From positions 186,001 through 250,000 of the forward strand of contig NZ_ONZI01000002.1 of the NCBI RefSeq assembly GCF_900312995.1: a stretch of 64,000 nt of DNA. Direction: 5' to 3'. A program made the position numbers and the translations under genes. The notes below the pieces were generated by a model. It was not told where the DNA came from. It saw only the letters and a list, made by a program, of their open reading frames with translations, and searched no databases. The stretch comes from Kushneria phyllosphaerae. GTDB taxonomy: Bacteria; Pseudomonadota; Gammaproteobacteria; Pseudomonadales; Halomonadaceae. This document shows positions 38,246-48,421 of the stretch, in pieces (position 1 is the first letter of the stretch; every line of letters starts with the position of its first letter).

Positions 38246-40018
38246 TCAATAGGTACGAATTTTAGGCTGGAGCGTATCGACAGTCTTCGGAGAGAAGTTG
38301 ACATCACGCTTGGTCAGCGTTTTTTCCGCCGGATGATAGATCGAATGCTTCAGCCAGTTTTCATCGTCACGATCGGGGTAGTCCTCACGCGAGTGAGCAC
38401 CACGACTTTCGCGTCGCTCAAGGGCCGCAATGGCGGTCGCCTCGGCAACTTCCATCAGGTTATCCAGCTCGAGCGCCTCGATACGGGCGGTATTGAACAT
38501 GTCTGACTTGTCAGGCAGCCAGGCATTGGCAATACGCTCACGCAGCTCTTCGAGCTTTTTCACGCCTTCCTGCATGTTGTCTTCCTTGCGGAAAACACCA
38601 AAGTTGTTCTGCATGATGGTCTGCAGGTCCCGCTTGAGCTCGGGCACCGTCTCGCCACTGCCCGACTCGTTCCAGCGATTCAGACGAGCCATGGCGCCAT
38701 CGATGTCCGACTGCGAGGCTTCCAGATACTCGATGCCCTTGTTGAGCGTCTCTTCGATGTGCATGCCTGCCGCACGCCCGAAGACCACCAGATCCAGCAG
38801 CGAGTTGCCGCCCAGACGATTACTGCCGTGTACGGACACACAGGCCACTTCACCGCAGGCAAACAGACCGTTGATGACCTGGTCGTTGCCATCGGCGTCG
38901 ACTGTCAGCGCCTGTCCATTCACATTGGTTGGAATACCGCCCATCATGTAATGACAGGTCGGCACGACCGGGATCGGTTCCTTGACCGGATCCACATGTG
39001 CAAAGGTGCGGGAGAGCTCAACGATGCCGGGCAGACGCTTCATGAGAACGTCTTCGCCCAGATGGTCCAGCTTGAGCATGACGTGATCGCCATGTTCACC
39101 GCAGCCACGGCCTTCCAGCACTTCAAGTACCATTGAACGGGCGACCACATCACGGCCAGCCAAATCCTTGGCATTGGGCGCATAGCGCTCCATGAAACGC
39201 TCGCCATCCTTGTTGATCAGATAGCCGCCTTCACCACGACAGCCTTCCGTGACCAGCGTCCCGGCGCCATAGATGCCGGTTGGATGGAACTGCCACATCT
39301 CGATGTCCTGCACCGGAAAGCCTGCGCGCAACGCCATGCCAATACCATCACCTGTATTGATCAGGGCATTGGTCGTGGAGGCATAGATACGACCGGCACC
39401 GCCTGTGGCCAGTACGGTGGCCTTGGCCTTGATCATGACCGTCTCGCCGGTTTCCATGCAGATGGCAATGACGCCGACCACATCGTTATTGGCGTTACGC
39501 ACCAGATCAACGGCATACCACTCGTTGAGAAAGACCGTATTGTTTTTCAGGTTGTTCTGATAAAGGGTATGCAGCAGCGCATGCCCTGTACGGTCAGCAG
39601 CTGCACAGGTTCTGGCCGCCTGACCGCCCTTGCCGTAGTCCTTGGACTGACCACCGAACGGACGCTGATAGATGCGCCCATTATCAAAACGCGAAAACGG
39701 CAGGCCCATGTGCTCAAGCTCGAAGACAGCCTTGGGCCCTTCGTTACACATGTATTCGATCGCGTCCTGATCACCGATATAGTCGGAACCCTTGACGGTG
39801 TCATACATGTGCCAGCGCCAGTCGTCGTTCGGGTCGGCACTGCCGATGGCACAGGTGATACCGCCCTGAGCGGAAACGGTGTGGGAGCGTGTGGGAAAAA
39901 CCTTCGACAGCACCGCTGTCTGCTTGCCGGACTGCGCCAGCTGCAGCGCAGCGCGCAGACCGGCACCACCACCACCAATGATGATGGCGTCAAAGGTCAG
40001 GGTACGTAACTGTGTCAT
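38246..40018 (-). CDS. sdhA: Succinate dehydrogenase flavoprotein subunit
   Basis: A 590-residue flavoprotein that oxidises succinate to fumarate and feeds electrons to the quinone pool. FAD binding is [22 protein letters not shown] (about 8-29), followed by [15 protein letters not shown] with the FAD-linking histidine. [21 protein letters not shown] contains substrate-binding and catalytic residues. The start [11 protein letters not shown] has GGGGAG upstream. It overlaps nothing, but lies one base after the sdhD stop. Confidence 0.97.
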   Translation of the reverse strand: MTQLRTLTFDAIIIGGGGAGLRAALQLAQSGKQTAVLSKVFPTRSHTVSAQGGITCAIGSADPNDDWRWHMYDTVKGSDYIGDQDAIEYMCNEGPKAVFELEHMGLPFSRFDNGRIYQRPFGGQSKDYGKGGQAARTCAAADRTGHALLHTLYQNNLKNNTVFLNEWYAVDLVRNANNDVVGVIAICMETGETVMIKAKATVLATGGAGRIYASTTNALINTGDGIGMALRAGFPVQDIEMWQFHPTGIYGAGTLVTEGCRGEGGYLINKDGERFMERYAPNAKDLAGRDVVARSMVLEVLEGRGCGEHGDHVMLKLDHLGEDVLMKRLPGIVELSRTFAHVDPVKEPIPVVPTCHYMMGGIPTNVNGQALTVDADGNDQVINGLFACGEVACVSVHGSNRLGGNSLLDLVVFGRAAGMHIEETLNKGIEYLEASQSDIDGAMARLNRWNESGSGETVPELKRDLQTIMQNNFGVFRKEDNMQEGVKKLEELRERIANAWLPDKSDMFNTARIEALELDNLMEVAEATAIAALERRESRGAHSREDYPDRDDENWLKHSIYHPAEKTLTKRDVNFSPKTVDTLQPKIRTY

Positions 40019-40019
40019 G

Positions 40020-40367
40020 TCAAACTCCCCAGATAACCTGCACACCCCAGACCACAAACACGAACAGGGCCAGGATGACGAATAGCAGCGCGCCAAAGCG
40101 AATGGCGGCGGGCTTGATGTAGTCGGTGGCCACGATCCAGAGACCAACCCAGGCGTGGGCTGCCACGGAAAGCAGCGCCAGCAGCGTGAACACTTTCATC
40201 CAGATGTGGCTGAAAAGCCCTGACCAGGCGGCATAATCCAGGTCGGGGTTGAACAACAGATACGCCACCATAAAGATGCTATAAAGGCCCAGGATCACGG
40301 CCGAAGCACGCTGGATCATCCAGTCGGCTACCCCATTGCGTCCCGGATTCAAAATATTGATTACCAT
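40020..40367 (-). CDS. sdhD: Succinate dehydrogenase membrane anchor SdhD
   Basis: A 115-residue membrane anchor with three transmembrane helices ([60 protein letters not shown]). The histidine in [20 protein letters not shown] and the conserved DY motif contribute to haem and quinone sites. The start [12 protein letters not shown] has CAGGAG upstream and overlaps the sdhC stop by 7 bases. Confidence 0.93.
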   Translation of the reverse strand: MVINILNPGRNGVADWMIQRASAVILGLYSIFMVAYLLFNPDLDYAAWSGLFSHIWMKVFTLLALLSVAAHAWVGLWIVATDYIKPAAIRFGALLFVILALFVFVVWGVQVIWGV

Positions 40368-40759
40368 ACCCAGACTCCTGCCATAACAACCAGTAATGCA
40401 CTGATAATGATGGTCAGCTGTGCTCCGCGCTGACCCCCTTCCAGTGTTTCGCCATGCCCCATGTCCATAATGAGGTGACGCACGCCTGCCACGAAGTGAA
40501 AGCCCAGAGCAGACAAAAGCCCCCACAGAACCAGCCGAGCGAAAAAGCCGTGGGCCATCGCCTCGCGGACAGTGTTAAACCCGGCGGGCGATGACAGGGA
40601 AACCTGAAAGGCCCACATCAGAAAGATCAGACCGATAAACAGCATGATGCCTGACACTCTGTGCGAGATGGATACAAGAGCAGGCAAGGGAAACTGGATA
40701 CTTGAAAGGTCCAGATTCACCGGACGCTTGGCAGTCGACAAGGGTCGTTGACTCTTCAC
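40361..40759 (-). CDS. sdhC: Succinate dehydrogenase cytochrome b556 subunit SdhC
   Basis: A 132-residue cytochrome b subunit with three transmembrane helices. Family motifs are RPVNLDLSSIQFPLPALVSISHRVSG (about 11-36, key His and Arg) and LGFHFVAGVRHLIMDMGHGE, whose histidine is the haem ligand. I start at GTG (VKSQRP) because GGGAGAG lies about ten bases upstream and the N-terminus then matches the family; longer versions carry a non-family extension. First gene of the sdhCDAB-suc block. Confidence 0.92.
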   Translation of the reverse strand: MKSQRPLSTAKRPVNLDLSSIQFPLPALVSISHRVSGIMLFIGLIFLMWAFQVSLSSPAGFNTVREAMAHGFFARLVLWGLLSALGFHFVAGVRHLIMDMGHGETLEGGQRGAQLTIIISALLVVMAGVWVW

Positions 40760-41143
40760 GGCGCTTTTCTCTCCCGGCCCGCATGAATAGACCACGGGCA
40801 GTTTTTGGTAGGATTCGATTATCATCAGGTCAGGTCGCCTGGACAGGCGATGAATCGCCCGTCGCGCGGCCATTGATTATATGTCCCCGACGTTCGGATG
40901 ACAAATTGACGCACATTTTTGTAAACGTTTGGAAAGTTCAAAAAACGAGGGAAAACAGGCTACAGTCGTGGCCTATAGACATTAAAAAAAGCTTTTTGTT
41001 ACGCGCTGATGAAATGAATGCATTGCGCCCGGGCCCGGGCATGCATGGAATTGACAAACTGTCGCACCCGCTCAATAGTGGGCCCCAACGATTTGGCGGA
41101 CATACCTGATATAACAGTATTTTATATAATTCGAGGAGGCCTC
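40760..41143. promoter_or_regulatory. Divergent sdhC/gltA control region
   Basis: This 384-base region holds the promoters of the sdhCDAB-suc block (leftward) and of gltA (rightward). It contains AAAAAGCTTTTT (about 40986), a perfect 14-base palindrome GCCCGGGCCCGGGC (41027-41040), a good sigma70 promoter for gltA (TTGACA 41051-41056, 17-base spacer, AATAGT 41074-41079) and GAGGAGGC before the gltA ATG. No gene is seen. Confidence 0.6.
41051..41079 (+). promoter_or_regulatory. Predicted sigma70 promoter of gltA
   Basis: Consensus -35 TTGACA at 41051-41056, a 17-base spacer, and -10 AATAGT at 41074-41079, giving a leader of about 58 bases. The GC palindrome at 41027-41040 lies just upstream of the -35, where an activator could bind. 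Confidence 0.6.
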
Positions 41144-42433
41144 ATGGCTGACAGAAAGGCACAACTGACAATCGACGGCCTGGATACTCCCGTCGAGTTG
41201 CCTATCTATTCGGGCACCACTGGCCCCGATGTGATTGATGTCCGCGGCCTGATAGATCACGGTTATTTCACCTATGATCCCGGCTTTGTTTCTACCGCAT
41301 CATGTGAATCCGAAATCACCTACATCGATGGCGCCAATAGCGTTTTGCTGCACCGCGGCTATCCCATCGAGCAGCTCGCCACCCACTCCAATCATACGGA
41401 AATGAGCTACCTGCTGCTCAACGGCGAGATTCCCGACAAGGATGCCTACGAGGCATTCAAGGAAAGTGTCTCGCGCCATACCATGGTGCACGAGCAGATT
41501 GTCAATTTCTTCAAGGGGTTTCGCCGCGACGCCCACCCCATGGCCGTGCTGTGCGGCGTTGCAGGCGCCTTGTCGGCCTTCTATCACGATAACCTGGACA
41601 TCACTCAGGAACATGACCGGCAGGTCTCTGCCATACGCCTGATTGCCAAGATGCCGACGCTTGCGGCCATGTGCTACAAGTACAACATCGGACAGCCCTT
41701 CGTCTACCCGCGCAACGATCTCGATTACGCTGAAAACTTCCTCTACATGATGTTCAGCAATCCGTGTGAGCCTTACGAGATCAACCCGGTGGCCGCCAAG
41801 GCGATGGACCGAATCTTCATGCTCCATGCCGATCATGAGCAGAATGCTTCGACCTCCACGGTACGACTGGCAGGCTCTACGGGCGCCAATCCGTTTGCCT
41901 GTATCAGTGCCGGTATCGCCGCACTCTGGGGACCAGCCCACGGCGGCGCCAATGAGGCAGTCCTCAACATGCTTGCCGAAATCGGCGACGACTCCGAGGA
42001 AAATATTCAGCGCTTTGTCGATCGCGCCAAGGACAAGCAGGATGCCTTCCGCCTCATGGGCTTTGGCCACCGCGTGTATCGAAACTTCGACCCGCGCGCC
42101 AAGGTCATGAAGGAAACCTGTGACGAAGTCCTTCAAGAGCTTGGCATGGGCGATGACCCACAGCTCAAGATCGCCAAGCGGCTTGAACAGATCGCACTCG
42201 AGGATGACTACTTCATCGAGCGCAAGCTGTATCCCAACGTCGACTTCTACTCCGGCATCATCCTGCGCGCTCTGGGCATTCCGAAGAACATGTTTACGGT
42301 CATTTTTGCGGTGGCACGTACTACAGGCTGGATTTCTCACTGGAACGAGATGATTACCAACGGCAGTCGCATTGGACGCCCAAGGCAGCTTTACAAGGGA
42401 TATACACAAAGGGACTATCCCGAGCAGTCATAA
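41144..42433 (+). CDS. gltA: Citrate synthase
   Basis: A 429-residue type II (hexameric, NADH-sensitive family) citrate synthase; it condenses oxaloacetate and acetyl-CoA. Landmarks are [71 protein letters not shown] (active-site His in the ADHEQN and GPAHGG motifs), [16 protein letters not shown] (catalytic His) and [15 protein letters not shown] (catalytic Asp). The start MADRKAQ has GAGGAGGC upstream. It diverges from sdhC and has its own terminator. Confidence 0.97.
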   Translation: MADRKAQLTIDGLDTPVELPIYSGTTGPDVIDVRGLIDHGYFTYDPGFVSTASCESEITYIDGANSVLLHRGYPIEQLATHSNHTEMSYLLLNGEIPDKDAYEAFKESVSRHTMVHEQIVNFFKGFRRDAHPMAVLCGVAGALSAFYHDNLDITQEHDRQVSAIRLIAKMPTLAAMCYKYNIGQPFVYPRNDLDYAENFLYMMFSNPCEPYEINPVAAKAMDRIFMLHADHEQNASTSTVRLAGSTGANPFACISAGIAALWGPAHGGANEAVLNMLAEIGDDSEENIQRFVDRAKDKQDAFRLMGFGHRVYRNFDPRAKVMKETCDEVLQELGMGDDPQLKIAKRLEQIALEDDYFIERKLYPNVDFYSGIILRALGIPKNMFTVIFAVARTTGWISHWNEMITNGSRIGRPRQLYKGYTQRDYPEQS

Positions 42434-42451
42434 GCAATGGCACAAACCTCG

Positions 42452-42480
42452 AAAAGGCCGTCAACAACGGCCTTTTTTTG
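42452..42480 (+). terminator. Terminator of gltA
   Basis: AAAAGGCCGT-CAACA-ACGGCCTTTTTTT, a hairpin with a T run 19 bases past the gltA stop. Confidence 0.92.
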
Positions 42481-42896
42481 TATCCATAAAACTCCTTTAC
42501 GACACTCTTGCCCTACTCTCCATTATGCTTTTTATTGCTTGACAATGGATGGCATCTCTCCATCTCGAGACAGGATTTTTATTGTCCACACAATCTGTGG
42601 ATAAGCCTGTTTATAACGTATGAAGAAGGTCTCAAAATCGCCATATTCAGGGCGCTTCAGACAGATTGGATATTTTTTGATCATCTTCAAGTAACTGAAT
42701 ATAAAGAGTTTTTTATAAAAACAATGAGATAGCCATCGCATTTGAACCTGTCTTGAAGACAGATTGGCGAAAGCCTGAATCGGTGGACAATTAGAGAAGG
42801 TGTCAAGACCCTGACGCAGAAAATTCTGGACGCCTCGGGAAGTGATCAAGCGCAGTGCTTGCGCGGTGCAATGACTGAAATGGATCAGGCAGGAAG
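42481..42896. other. AT-rich spacer with no supported gene
   Basis: The 416 bases between the gltA terminator and tRNA-Glu are clearly AT-richer than the surroundings. Frames of 74 codons (plus, 42508-42732) and 105 codons (minus, 42532-42849) overlap antisense, lack ribosome sites and resemble nothing known. A perfect dyad, CTGTCTT-G-AAGACAG, lies at 42748-42762. The region may be a decayed insertion or an unrecognised small RNA locus. Confidence 0.5.
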
Positions 42897-42972
42897 TGGC
42901 GTCCCATAGGGGGTTCGAACCCCTGTTACCGCCGTGAAAGGGCGGTGTCCTGGACCACTAGACGAATGGGAC
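42897..42972 (-). tRNA. tRNA-Glu (anticodon TTC)
   Basis: Minus-strand cloverleaf of 76 bases with CCA encoded. The acceptor stem GTCCCAT pairs with ATGGGAC, the anticodon loop is CTTTCAC (TTC), and the T arm is GGGGTTCGAACCCC. It lies 8 bases downstream of tRNA-Ala. Its position next to gltX, the glutamyl-tRNA synthetase gene, is notable. Confidence 0.97.
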
Positions 42973-42980
42973 GTAAAAGG

Positions 42981-43056
42981 TGGTGGAGCCTAGCGGGATC
43001 GAACCGCTGACCTCGACACTGCCAGTGTCGCGCTCTCCCAGCTGAGCTAAGGCCCC
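42981..43056 (-). tRNA. tRNA-Ala (anticodon GGC)
   Basis: Minus-strand cloverleaf of 76 bases with CCA encoded. Acceptor GGGGCCT pairs with AGGCTCC, the D arm is AGCTCAGCTGGGAGAGC, the anticodon loop is CTGGCAG (GGC), and the T arm is GCGGTTCGATCCCGC. It is transcribed ahead of tRNA-Glu and lies 79 bases downstream of gltX. Confidence 0.97.
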
Positions 43057-43135
43057 ACTGCCCCGACCTGTGCAGGTTGACTGCGGTCAGGAACGGGGCG
43101 CATCTTACTGATTGTACTGGAAAGCGTCAAGCCCC

Positions 43136-44629
43136 TTATGCATCAGTGGAAGGTAAATCCCGATATTCTTTTTCCAGCGATTTGGTCTGTTTTTTGGAAA
43201 CGCCACCGAGAATGGCAATGGCATGACGAAGTCGCGCTCGGGTCATGTCCGAGCCCAGAATCACCATGGCGTCCATGACCGAGGTTGAGGTCTGGCTGCC
43301 AGTGACCGCAATGAATACCGGAGCCAAAAAGGCCTTCATCTTGAGCTCAAGATAACCTGACAGCAGTTTGACCTCTGAAAGAAGCGCTTCCTTGTCCCAG
43401 CTGGTCACGCCTTCCAGTTTCCAGACCAGAAACTGCAGGAGTCGAACCATCTGCTCGCGCGCCATGCCGGTATCATCAAATTGAGCAGCCTGCAGGTTCG
43501 GCAGCCCTGCAAAGAAATGACCGGCAAGCGGCATCACCTCAGAAAGCGTCTGCACGCGAGGCCTGACCTGGGGCAGAATCCGGCTGACGTACTCTTCGTT
43601 AAAGGCCCACTGCATCAGTTGGCGCATCAGGGCTTCATCATCGAGGTCTTCACGGATATAGACCCCGTTGAGCCAGGTCAGCTTTTCGAGATCAAACACC
43701 GGCCCGCCCAGCGAGATGCGCTGAATGTCAAAGCTTGCCATCATCTCATCGAGGGTGAACTTTTCGCGCTCATCGGGCATCGACCAGCCCATGCGACCCA
43801 GATAATTGGTCACGGCCTGAGGCAGATAGCCCATGCGCTTGTAGTAGTTGATCGACGTTGGGTTCTTGCGCTTGGAAAGCTTGGACTTATCTGGATTACG
43901 CAGCAGTGGCAGGTGACAAAGTACCGGCATTTCCCAGCCAAAATACTCATACAGCAGGATGTGCTTGGGCGCAGAATTGATCCACTCCTCGCCACGCAGC
44001 ACATGGGTAATGCCCATCAGATGGTCATCGACCACGTTGGCCAGGTGATAGGTCGGCATGCCATCCGACTTCATCAGGATCTGAGCATCTATCTGGGCCC
44101 ACTCCACCTCGATCTCACCGCGTAACAGATCGTTGAAACGACAGCTGCCCTCTCCGGGCACTTTCATGCGCACGACATGCGGCCAGCCTTCCTGCTCACG
44201 CCTGGCGTGCTCGGCCTCATCAAGGTAAAGGTCTTCGGGCTTGAGCGCGGCAAACAGCCCCTGCGCCTTGCGTGCCTCACGCATCTCGTCAAGCTCTTCA
44301 CTGGTGCGATAGCACTTGAAGGCATGACCACTGTCCAGAAGTTTTTGAGCATGCAGGGCGTAAATGTCCCCGCGCTCGCTCTGACGATAGGGGCCATGCG
44401 GGCCACCCACGTCAGGTCCCTCGGACCACTCAATACCCAGCCAGCGCAGCGAATCCAGAATCATCTGTTCGGATTCGGACGTGGACCGCACCCGATCGGT
44501 GTCCTCGATACGAAGGATGAACTCGCCGCCGTGCTGTTTTGCAAAGCAAAGATTGAAAAGCGCCACATAGGCAGTACCGACATGGGGGTCCCCAGTCGGC
44601 GAAGGGGCAATACGCGTGCGTACAGTCAT
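43136..44629 (-). CDS. gltX: Glutamyl-tRNA synthetase
   Basis: A 497-residue class I synthetase that charges tRNA-Glu. The HIGH-type motif is [21 protein letters not shown] (about 4-24) and the KMSKS-type motif is [14 protein letters not shown] (about 248-261). The C-terminal part is the helical anticodon-binding domain. I start at [13 protein letters not shown], as in Pseudomonas; the ribosome site is weak. The two downstream tRNA genes on the same strand include its own substrate. It diverges from cydD. Confidence 0.96.
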   Translation of the reverse strand: MTVRTRIAPSPTGDPHVGTAYVALFNLCFAKQHGGEFILRIEDTDRVRSTSESEQMILDSLRWLGIEWSEGPDVGGPHGPYRQSERGDIYALHAQKLLDSGHAFKCYRTSEELDEMREARKAQGLFAALKPEDLYLDEAEHARREQEGWPHVVRMKVPGEGSCRFNDLLRGEIEVEWAQIDAQILMKSDGMPTYHLANVVDDHLMGITHVLRGEEWINSAPKHILLYEYFGWEMPVLCHLPLLRNPDKSKLSKRKNPTSINYYKRMGYLPQAVTNYLGRMGWSMPDEREKFTLDEMMASFDIQRISLGGPVFDLEKLTWLNGVYIREDLDDEALMRQLMQWAFNEEYVSRILPQVRPRVQTLSEVMPLAGHFFAGLPNLQAAQFDDTGMAREQMVRLLQFLVWKLEGVTSWDKEALLSEVKLLSGYLELKMKAFLAPVFIAVTGSQTSTSVMDAMVILGSDMTRARLRHAIAILGGVSKKQTKSLEKEYRDLPSTDA

Positions 44630-44791
44630 GAAAACGGCCATTGGCTGGAAAACGTGCCACTATCATACGCCAACTGAGCCCCGCACTTAAGGTGGCACAC
44701 GGTGCTGTTCGGGCACGACTGCGACGAAGTACCGCTGTGCGTGTCGGCACTTTTTTGTTGATATTGTATGCCCGCTCTCGATGGAGCCGTC

Positions 44792-46582
44792 ATGGCCTCG
44801 AATGAAACACCGCGCCAGTGGCTACAGCGCACTGCCAGTCGAGGCGCTCGCTGGAGCCGACTTTCAGTTCTTGCAGGCACCCTTTCAACGCTGGTTTTGC
44901 TGGTACAGGCATGGTGCATTGCCACCATTGCCCAGCGCATGGTGATCGACAGCACCGACTTCTCTGCGCTTGTCACGCCACTGCTGTTGCTGCCGCCGGC
45001 GTTTATCGCTCGAGGACTATTGGTGCGAGCCCGTACCATCTGTGGCGCCCGCGGCGGTATCGAAATACGTCAATCCGTACGCCGGGAACTGCTTGAGCGT
45101 ATCGCCGTTCTTGGCCCCCTGTGGGCGCGACGTCAACACAGCGCCACGCTGAGCAACCGCATCTGGGATCAGGTTGATGCCCTGCAGGGCTTTTACGCCG
45201 ACTACCGCCCTCAGATGCTGCTGTGCGGAATTATCCCGATCATTATTTTAATCGCTGTTGCCCCACTGAGCTGGGCGGCTGCCCTGATTTTGATCGCCAC
45301 CGGCCCGTTGATTCCCATCAATATGGCCATGGTAGGAATCGGCGCCAAAAAGCGTCAGGAGGATCAGTTTCTGGAGATGGGCCGCATGAGCCGGCACTTT
45401 CTGGATACGCTACAGGGGCTTTCCACGCTCAAGCTTTTCGGGGTCAGCAAGCGTCAGGCCGATGAAGTCCATACCACCTCCGAGAGCTTCCGACGTCGCA
45501 CCATGCGCGTTCTGCGCCTGGCGTTTTTGTCCTCGGCCGTGCTGGAGTTTTTTGCCTCGGTTTCCATTGCCCTTCTGGCGCTCTATCTGGGCTTTGTCTA
45601 TCTGGGCCAGTTTCATTTCGGCATGTATGACCACGGCATCAATCTGTTCATGGGCCTTTTCATTCTGATTCTGGCCCCCGAGTTCTATCAGCCCCTGCGC
45701 GAGCTGGGCGTTCACTATCACGCCAAAGCCCAAGCCGAAGCCGCCGCCGAAGATCTGATGCCCATCCTCAACCGGCGCGTGTTCGAGCGCGATACCGATC
45801 AGCCAGCATGGCAGCCGAAAGGCAGCCTTGCCCTGTCGCTTGAAGGGCTGACAGCGCGCTATGCCGGGCGCTCATCGGCAGCGCTTGATGACATCTCCAT
45901 CGAGATTCGTGCTCAGGAGATGCTGGCCGTTATCGGGCCAAGTGGTGCGGGCAAATCGACGCTGCTCAACGTGCTGATGGGATTTATGCACCCCGAAGCC
46001 GGCTCGCTGAACGTCCTGGAGAGTGACCAGACACCGCGCGCGCTGATCGATATCCGTTCTGATGACTGGCAGCTTCAGATCGCCTGGGTCGGCCAGACGG
46101 CAGTGATTGTCTCCGGGACGCTGGCCGAGAACCTGCGACTGGCCAACGCCGAGGCCAGTGATCAGGATCTGCTTGACGCGCTGGAACAGGCCGCGCTCCA
46201 GCAGTGGCTGACCGGCCTGCCTGACGGGCTTGACACCCGGCTGGGAGAAGGCGGCCGGGCCGTCTCGGGTGGTCAGGCACGACGCATTGCGCTGGCCCGC
46301 GCCTTTCTACGAGATGCACGCCTGGTGTTGCTTGATGAGCCGACCGCCAGCCTTGACCAGGCCAGTGAGCGGCTCGTCATGGAAGCACTGGCACGCCTTT
46401 GCAAGGGGCGCACGGTGGTCTTGCTGACGCACCGCATGGAGCTTCTGGCACTGGCGGATCGGGTCCTGATGCTGGATCAGGGGCGCGTTCAGGCGCTGGA
46501 GACACTGGATAATCTGCGCGCGCCGGGCGGGCCGCTGGCACGCTCGGTATCAGCCCACCCTTCGGAGACGCGCGATGTTTAG
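44792..46582 (+). CDS. cydD: Cysteine/glutathione ABC exporter subunit CydD
   Basis: A 596-residue half-transporter: six transmembrane helices (about 25-320) and an ABC domain (about 345-590). The ABC domain has Walker A GPSGAGKSTLLNVL, signature VSGGQARRIALARA, and Walker B LVLLDEPTA. With CydC it exports cysteine and glutathione to the periplasm, needed to assemble cytochrome bd and c-type cytochromes. I prefer the ATG at 44792, with GGAG six bases ahead; an ATG eight codons earlier has none. It overlaps cydC by 8 bases. No cydAB genes are in the window. Confidence 0.93.
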   Translation: MASNETPRQWLQRTASRGARWSRLSVLAGTLSTLVLLVQAWCIATIAQRMVIDSTDFSALVTPLLLLPPAFIARGLLVRARTICGARGGIEIRQSVRRELLERIAVLGPLWARRQHSATLSNRIWDQVDALQGFYADYRPQMLLCGIIPIIILIAVAPLSWAAALILIATGPLIPINMAMVGIGAKKRQEDQFLEMGRMSRHFLDTLQGLSTLKLFGVSKRQADEVHTTSESFRRRTMRVLRLAFLSSAVLEFFASVSIALLALYLGFVYLGQFHFGMYDHGINLFMGLFILILAPEFYQPLRELGVHYHAKAQAEAAAEDLMPILNRRVFERDTDQPAWQPKGSLALSLEGLTARYAGRSSAALDDISIEIRAQEMLAVIGPSGAGKSTLLNVLMGFMHPEAGSLNVLESDQTPRALIDIRSDDWQLQIAWVGQTAVIVSGTLAENLRLANAEASDQDLLDALEQAALQQWLTGLPDGLDTRLGEGGRAVSGGQARRIALARAFLRDARLVLLDEPTASLDQASERLVMEALARLCKGRTVVLLTHRMELLALADRVLMLDQGRVQALETLDNLRAPGGPLARSVSAHPSETRDV

Positions 46583-48344
46583 ACAGTTGTTGCCCTATGT
46601 GCGCCTCATGACGCCCTGGACCTGGCTGCTGGGCATGGGCATTGCCCTGCAGCTGATGGCGCTGGCCTCCAGCATCGGTTTGATGGCGCTTTCCGGCTGG
46701 TTTTTATCCGCCTCGGCACTGGCAGGGTTGAGCATTGCCACGGCACATACCTTCAACTATCTGCTGCCATCAGCCGGCGTACGCTTTTTTGCCCTGTCAC
46801 GTACCGGTGCCCGCTATGGCGAGCGACTCGTCACTCATGACGCGACCTTTCGTTTACTGTCGCGACTGCGCAAGCATGTCTATGAAAGCCTTGAGCCGCT
46901 CTCACCCGCCCAGCTGCAGCGCCACGGGGAAAGTGAGCTCATGACGCGCCTGACGGCTGACGTGGATGCCCTCGACGGTCTTTACCTGCGGGTACTGGCG
47001 CCTTCCATTGTGGCGCTTCTAGGCATTGTAATCTGTGGCGTGGTCATCGGCGTCTTTGCGCCAGCCATCGGGCTTTTTGCCGCACTGGCCCTGCTGCTGT
47101 CGGGCCTTTTGGGACCATGGCTTGCCTGGCGCGCCGGCCAGGCCCATTCCGATGCCTGGCATCAGGACAACACCCGGCTGAGGGCACGCCTGCTGGAGCG
47201 CTTGAATGGCCTTTCGGAACTGATGATCTATAACCGCTGGCATGGCGAGGTCGACAGCCTCATCGAAGGACAGCAGACTCGAGATGCCCATGAATACCAG
47301 CTTGCCCGCCAGTGGGGCAGCTCGCAGCTGTTGTCCCAGACGCTGCTGGGTCTGACGCTGACCGGGGTACTGGGCATGGCCGGCTGGGCGGTCACCCGGC
47401 ACGAGCTGGACGCCACCCTGGTCGCACTCATGGGCCTTGCCATCATGGGCGCCTTCGAGGCCATCGCCCTGCTCCCACAGGCCTGGCAGAACCTGGGGCG
47501 CATTCAGCGTGCCGCAACGCGTCTTGATGATGTCCGCCAGCGCGTATCGGAAACCGATTTTCCGGCAGAGAGCGAGCAGTGCCTGCCGGAAGGTCATCGC
47601 CTGTCCATCGATCAGCTCAGCGTGCACCTTGAGGCGAGTATCGCTGTCCTCTACTCGGTCAGTCTGGAGGTAGAAGAAGGCGAGCATCTGCTGATTCTCG
47701 GGCCGTCCGGGAGTGGCAAGACAACCCTTTTCAACAGCCTGATCCGATTCGTTTCTCCCAGTGAGGGCACCATGACGCTAGGAGGCGCGCCCCTGAATCA
47801 GCTGAGTGAGGCGACCCTGCGCGCTCAATTTGCCGTGGCCCAGCAGGAGACGCATCTTTTTGCGGCCAGCTACCGCGATAATCTGACCATGGGCCAGCCC
47901 ATCGATGATGAGACCATCATGGCAATGCTCGATACTCTGGCGTTGCGCGACTGGCTGGAGCAACAGCCTGACGGGCTATCGGGCTTTCCGGACGAGCGCG
48001 GCAGCTCGCTGTCCGGCGGACAGCTCAGACGCTTTGGCATTGCTCGCGCCCTGCTACGCAAGGCCCCCATCGTCCTGCTGGATGAACCTACCGAAGGGCT
48101 TGATGAAGCCACCGAGCAGCAGGTATGGCATGCGATTCGCAACCATTGCCAGGGGCGTACGCTGATCGTGATCACGCATCGTCTGATTCAGCTTGAGGAT
48201 TTTGATCGGATCGCCATGCTCGATGAGGGACATCTGGTCGAGTACGACACCCCCCGGCGCCTTCTGGCAGATCCCGATAGCCGGTTGACCGTGCTGTGTC
48301 AGCGCATTGATCCCGAGCTTGCCGGTCTCATGCGTCCCGCCTGA
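46575..48344 (+). CDS. cydC: Cysteine/glutathione ABC exporter subunit CydC
   Basis: A 589-residue partner of CydD: six transmembrane helices followed by an ABC domain with Walker A GPSGSGKTTLFNSL, signature SLSGGQLRRFGIARALL, and Walker B IVLLDEPTEGLDEAT. The N-terminal VRLMTPWTWLLGMGIALQLMALASSIGLMALSGWFLSASA is typical of CydC (residues 9-48). The start lies inside the cydD end, implying coupled synthesis of the heterodimer. Confidence 0.93.
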   Translation: MFRQLLPYVRLMTPWTWLLGMGIALQLMALASSIGLMALSGWFLSASALAGLSIATAHTFNYLLPSAGVRFFALSRTGARYGERLVTHDATFRLLSRLRKHVYESLEPLSPAQLQRHGESELMTRLTADVDALDGLYLRVLAPSIVALLGIVICGVVIGVFAPAIGLFAALALLLSGLLGPWLAWRAGQAHSDAWHQDNTRLRARLLERLNGLSELMIYNRWHGEVDSLIEGQQTRDAHEYQLARQWGSSQLLSQTLLGLTLTGVLGMAGWAVTRHELDATLVALMGLAIMGAFEAIALLPQAWQNLGRIQRAATRLDDVRQRVSETDFPAESEQCLPEGHRLSIDQLSVHLEASIAVLYSVSLEVEEGEHLLILGPSGSGKTTLFNSLIRFVSPSEGTMTLGGAPLNQLSEATLRAQFAVAQQETHLFAASYRDNLTMGQPIDDETIMAMLDTLALRDWLEQQPDGLSGFPDERGSSLSGGQLRRFGIARALLRKAPIVLLDEPTEGLDEATEQQVWHAIRNHCQGRTLIVITHRLIQLEDFDRIAMLDEGHLVEYDTPRRLLADPDSRLTVLCQRIDPELAGLMRPA

Positions 48345-48421
48345 TATCTCTGAACCCGCTACGCTTGTGAAAAACCTTCATCATCTGATGACCGTTTCTC
48401 ATCGACCGAGCGAGCTCTGAC

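Noticed and set aside
42508..42849. Two overlapping short frames in the AT-rich gap
   Set aside because: They overlap antisense, lack ribosome sites and show no family features.
44792..48344. Possible cytochrome bd operon
   Set aside because: Only cydDC are here; the next genes are not cydAB.
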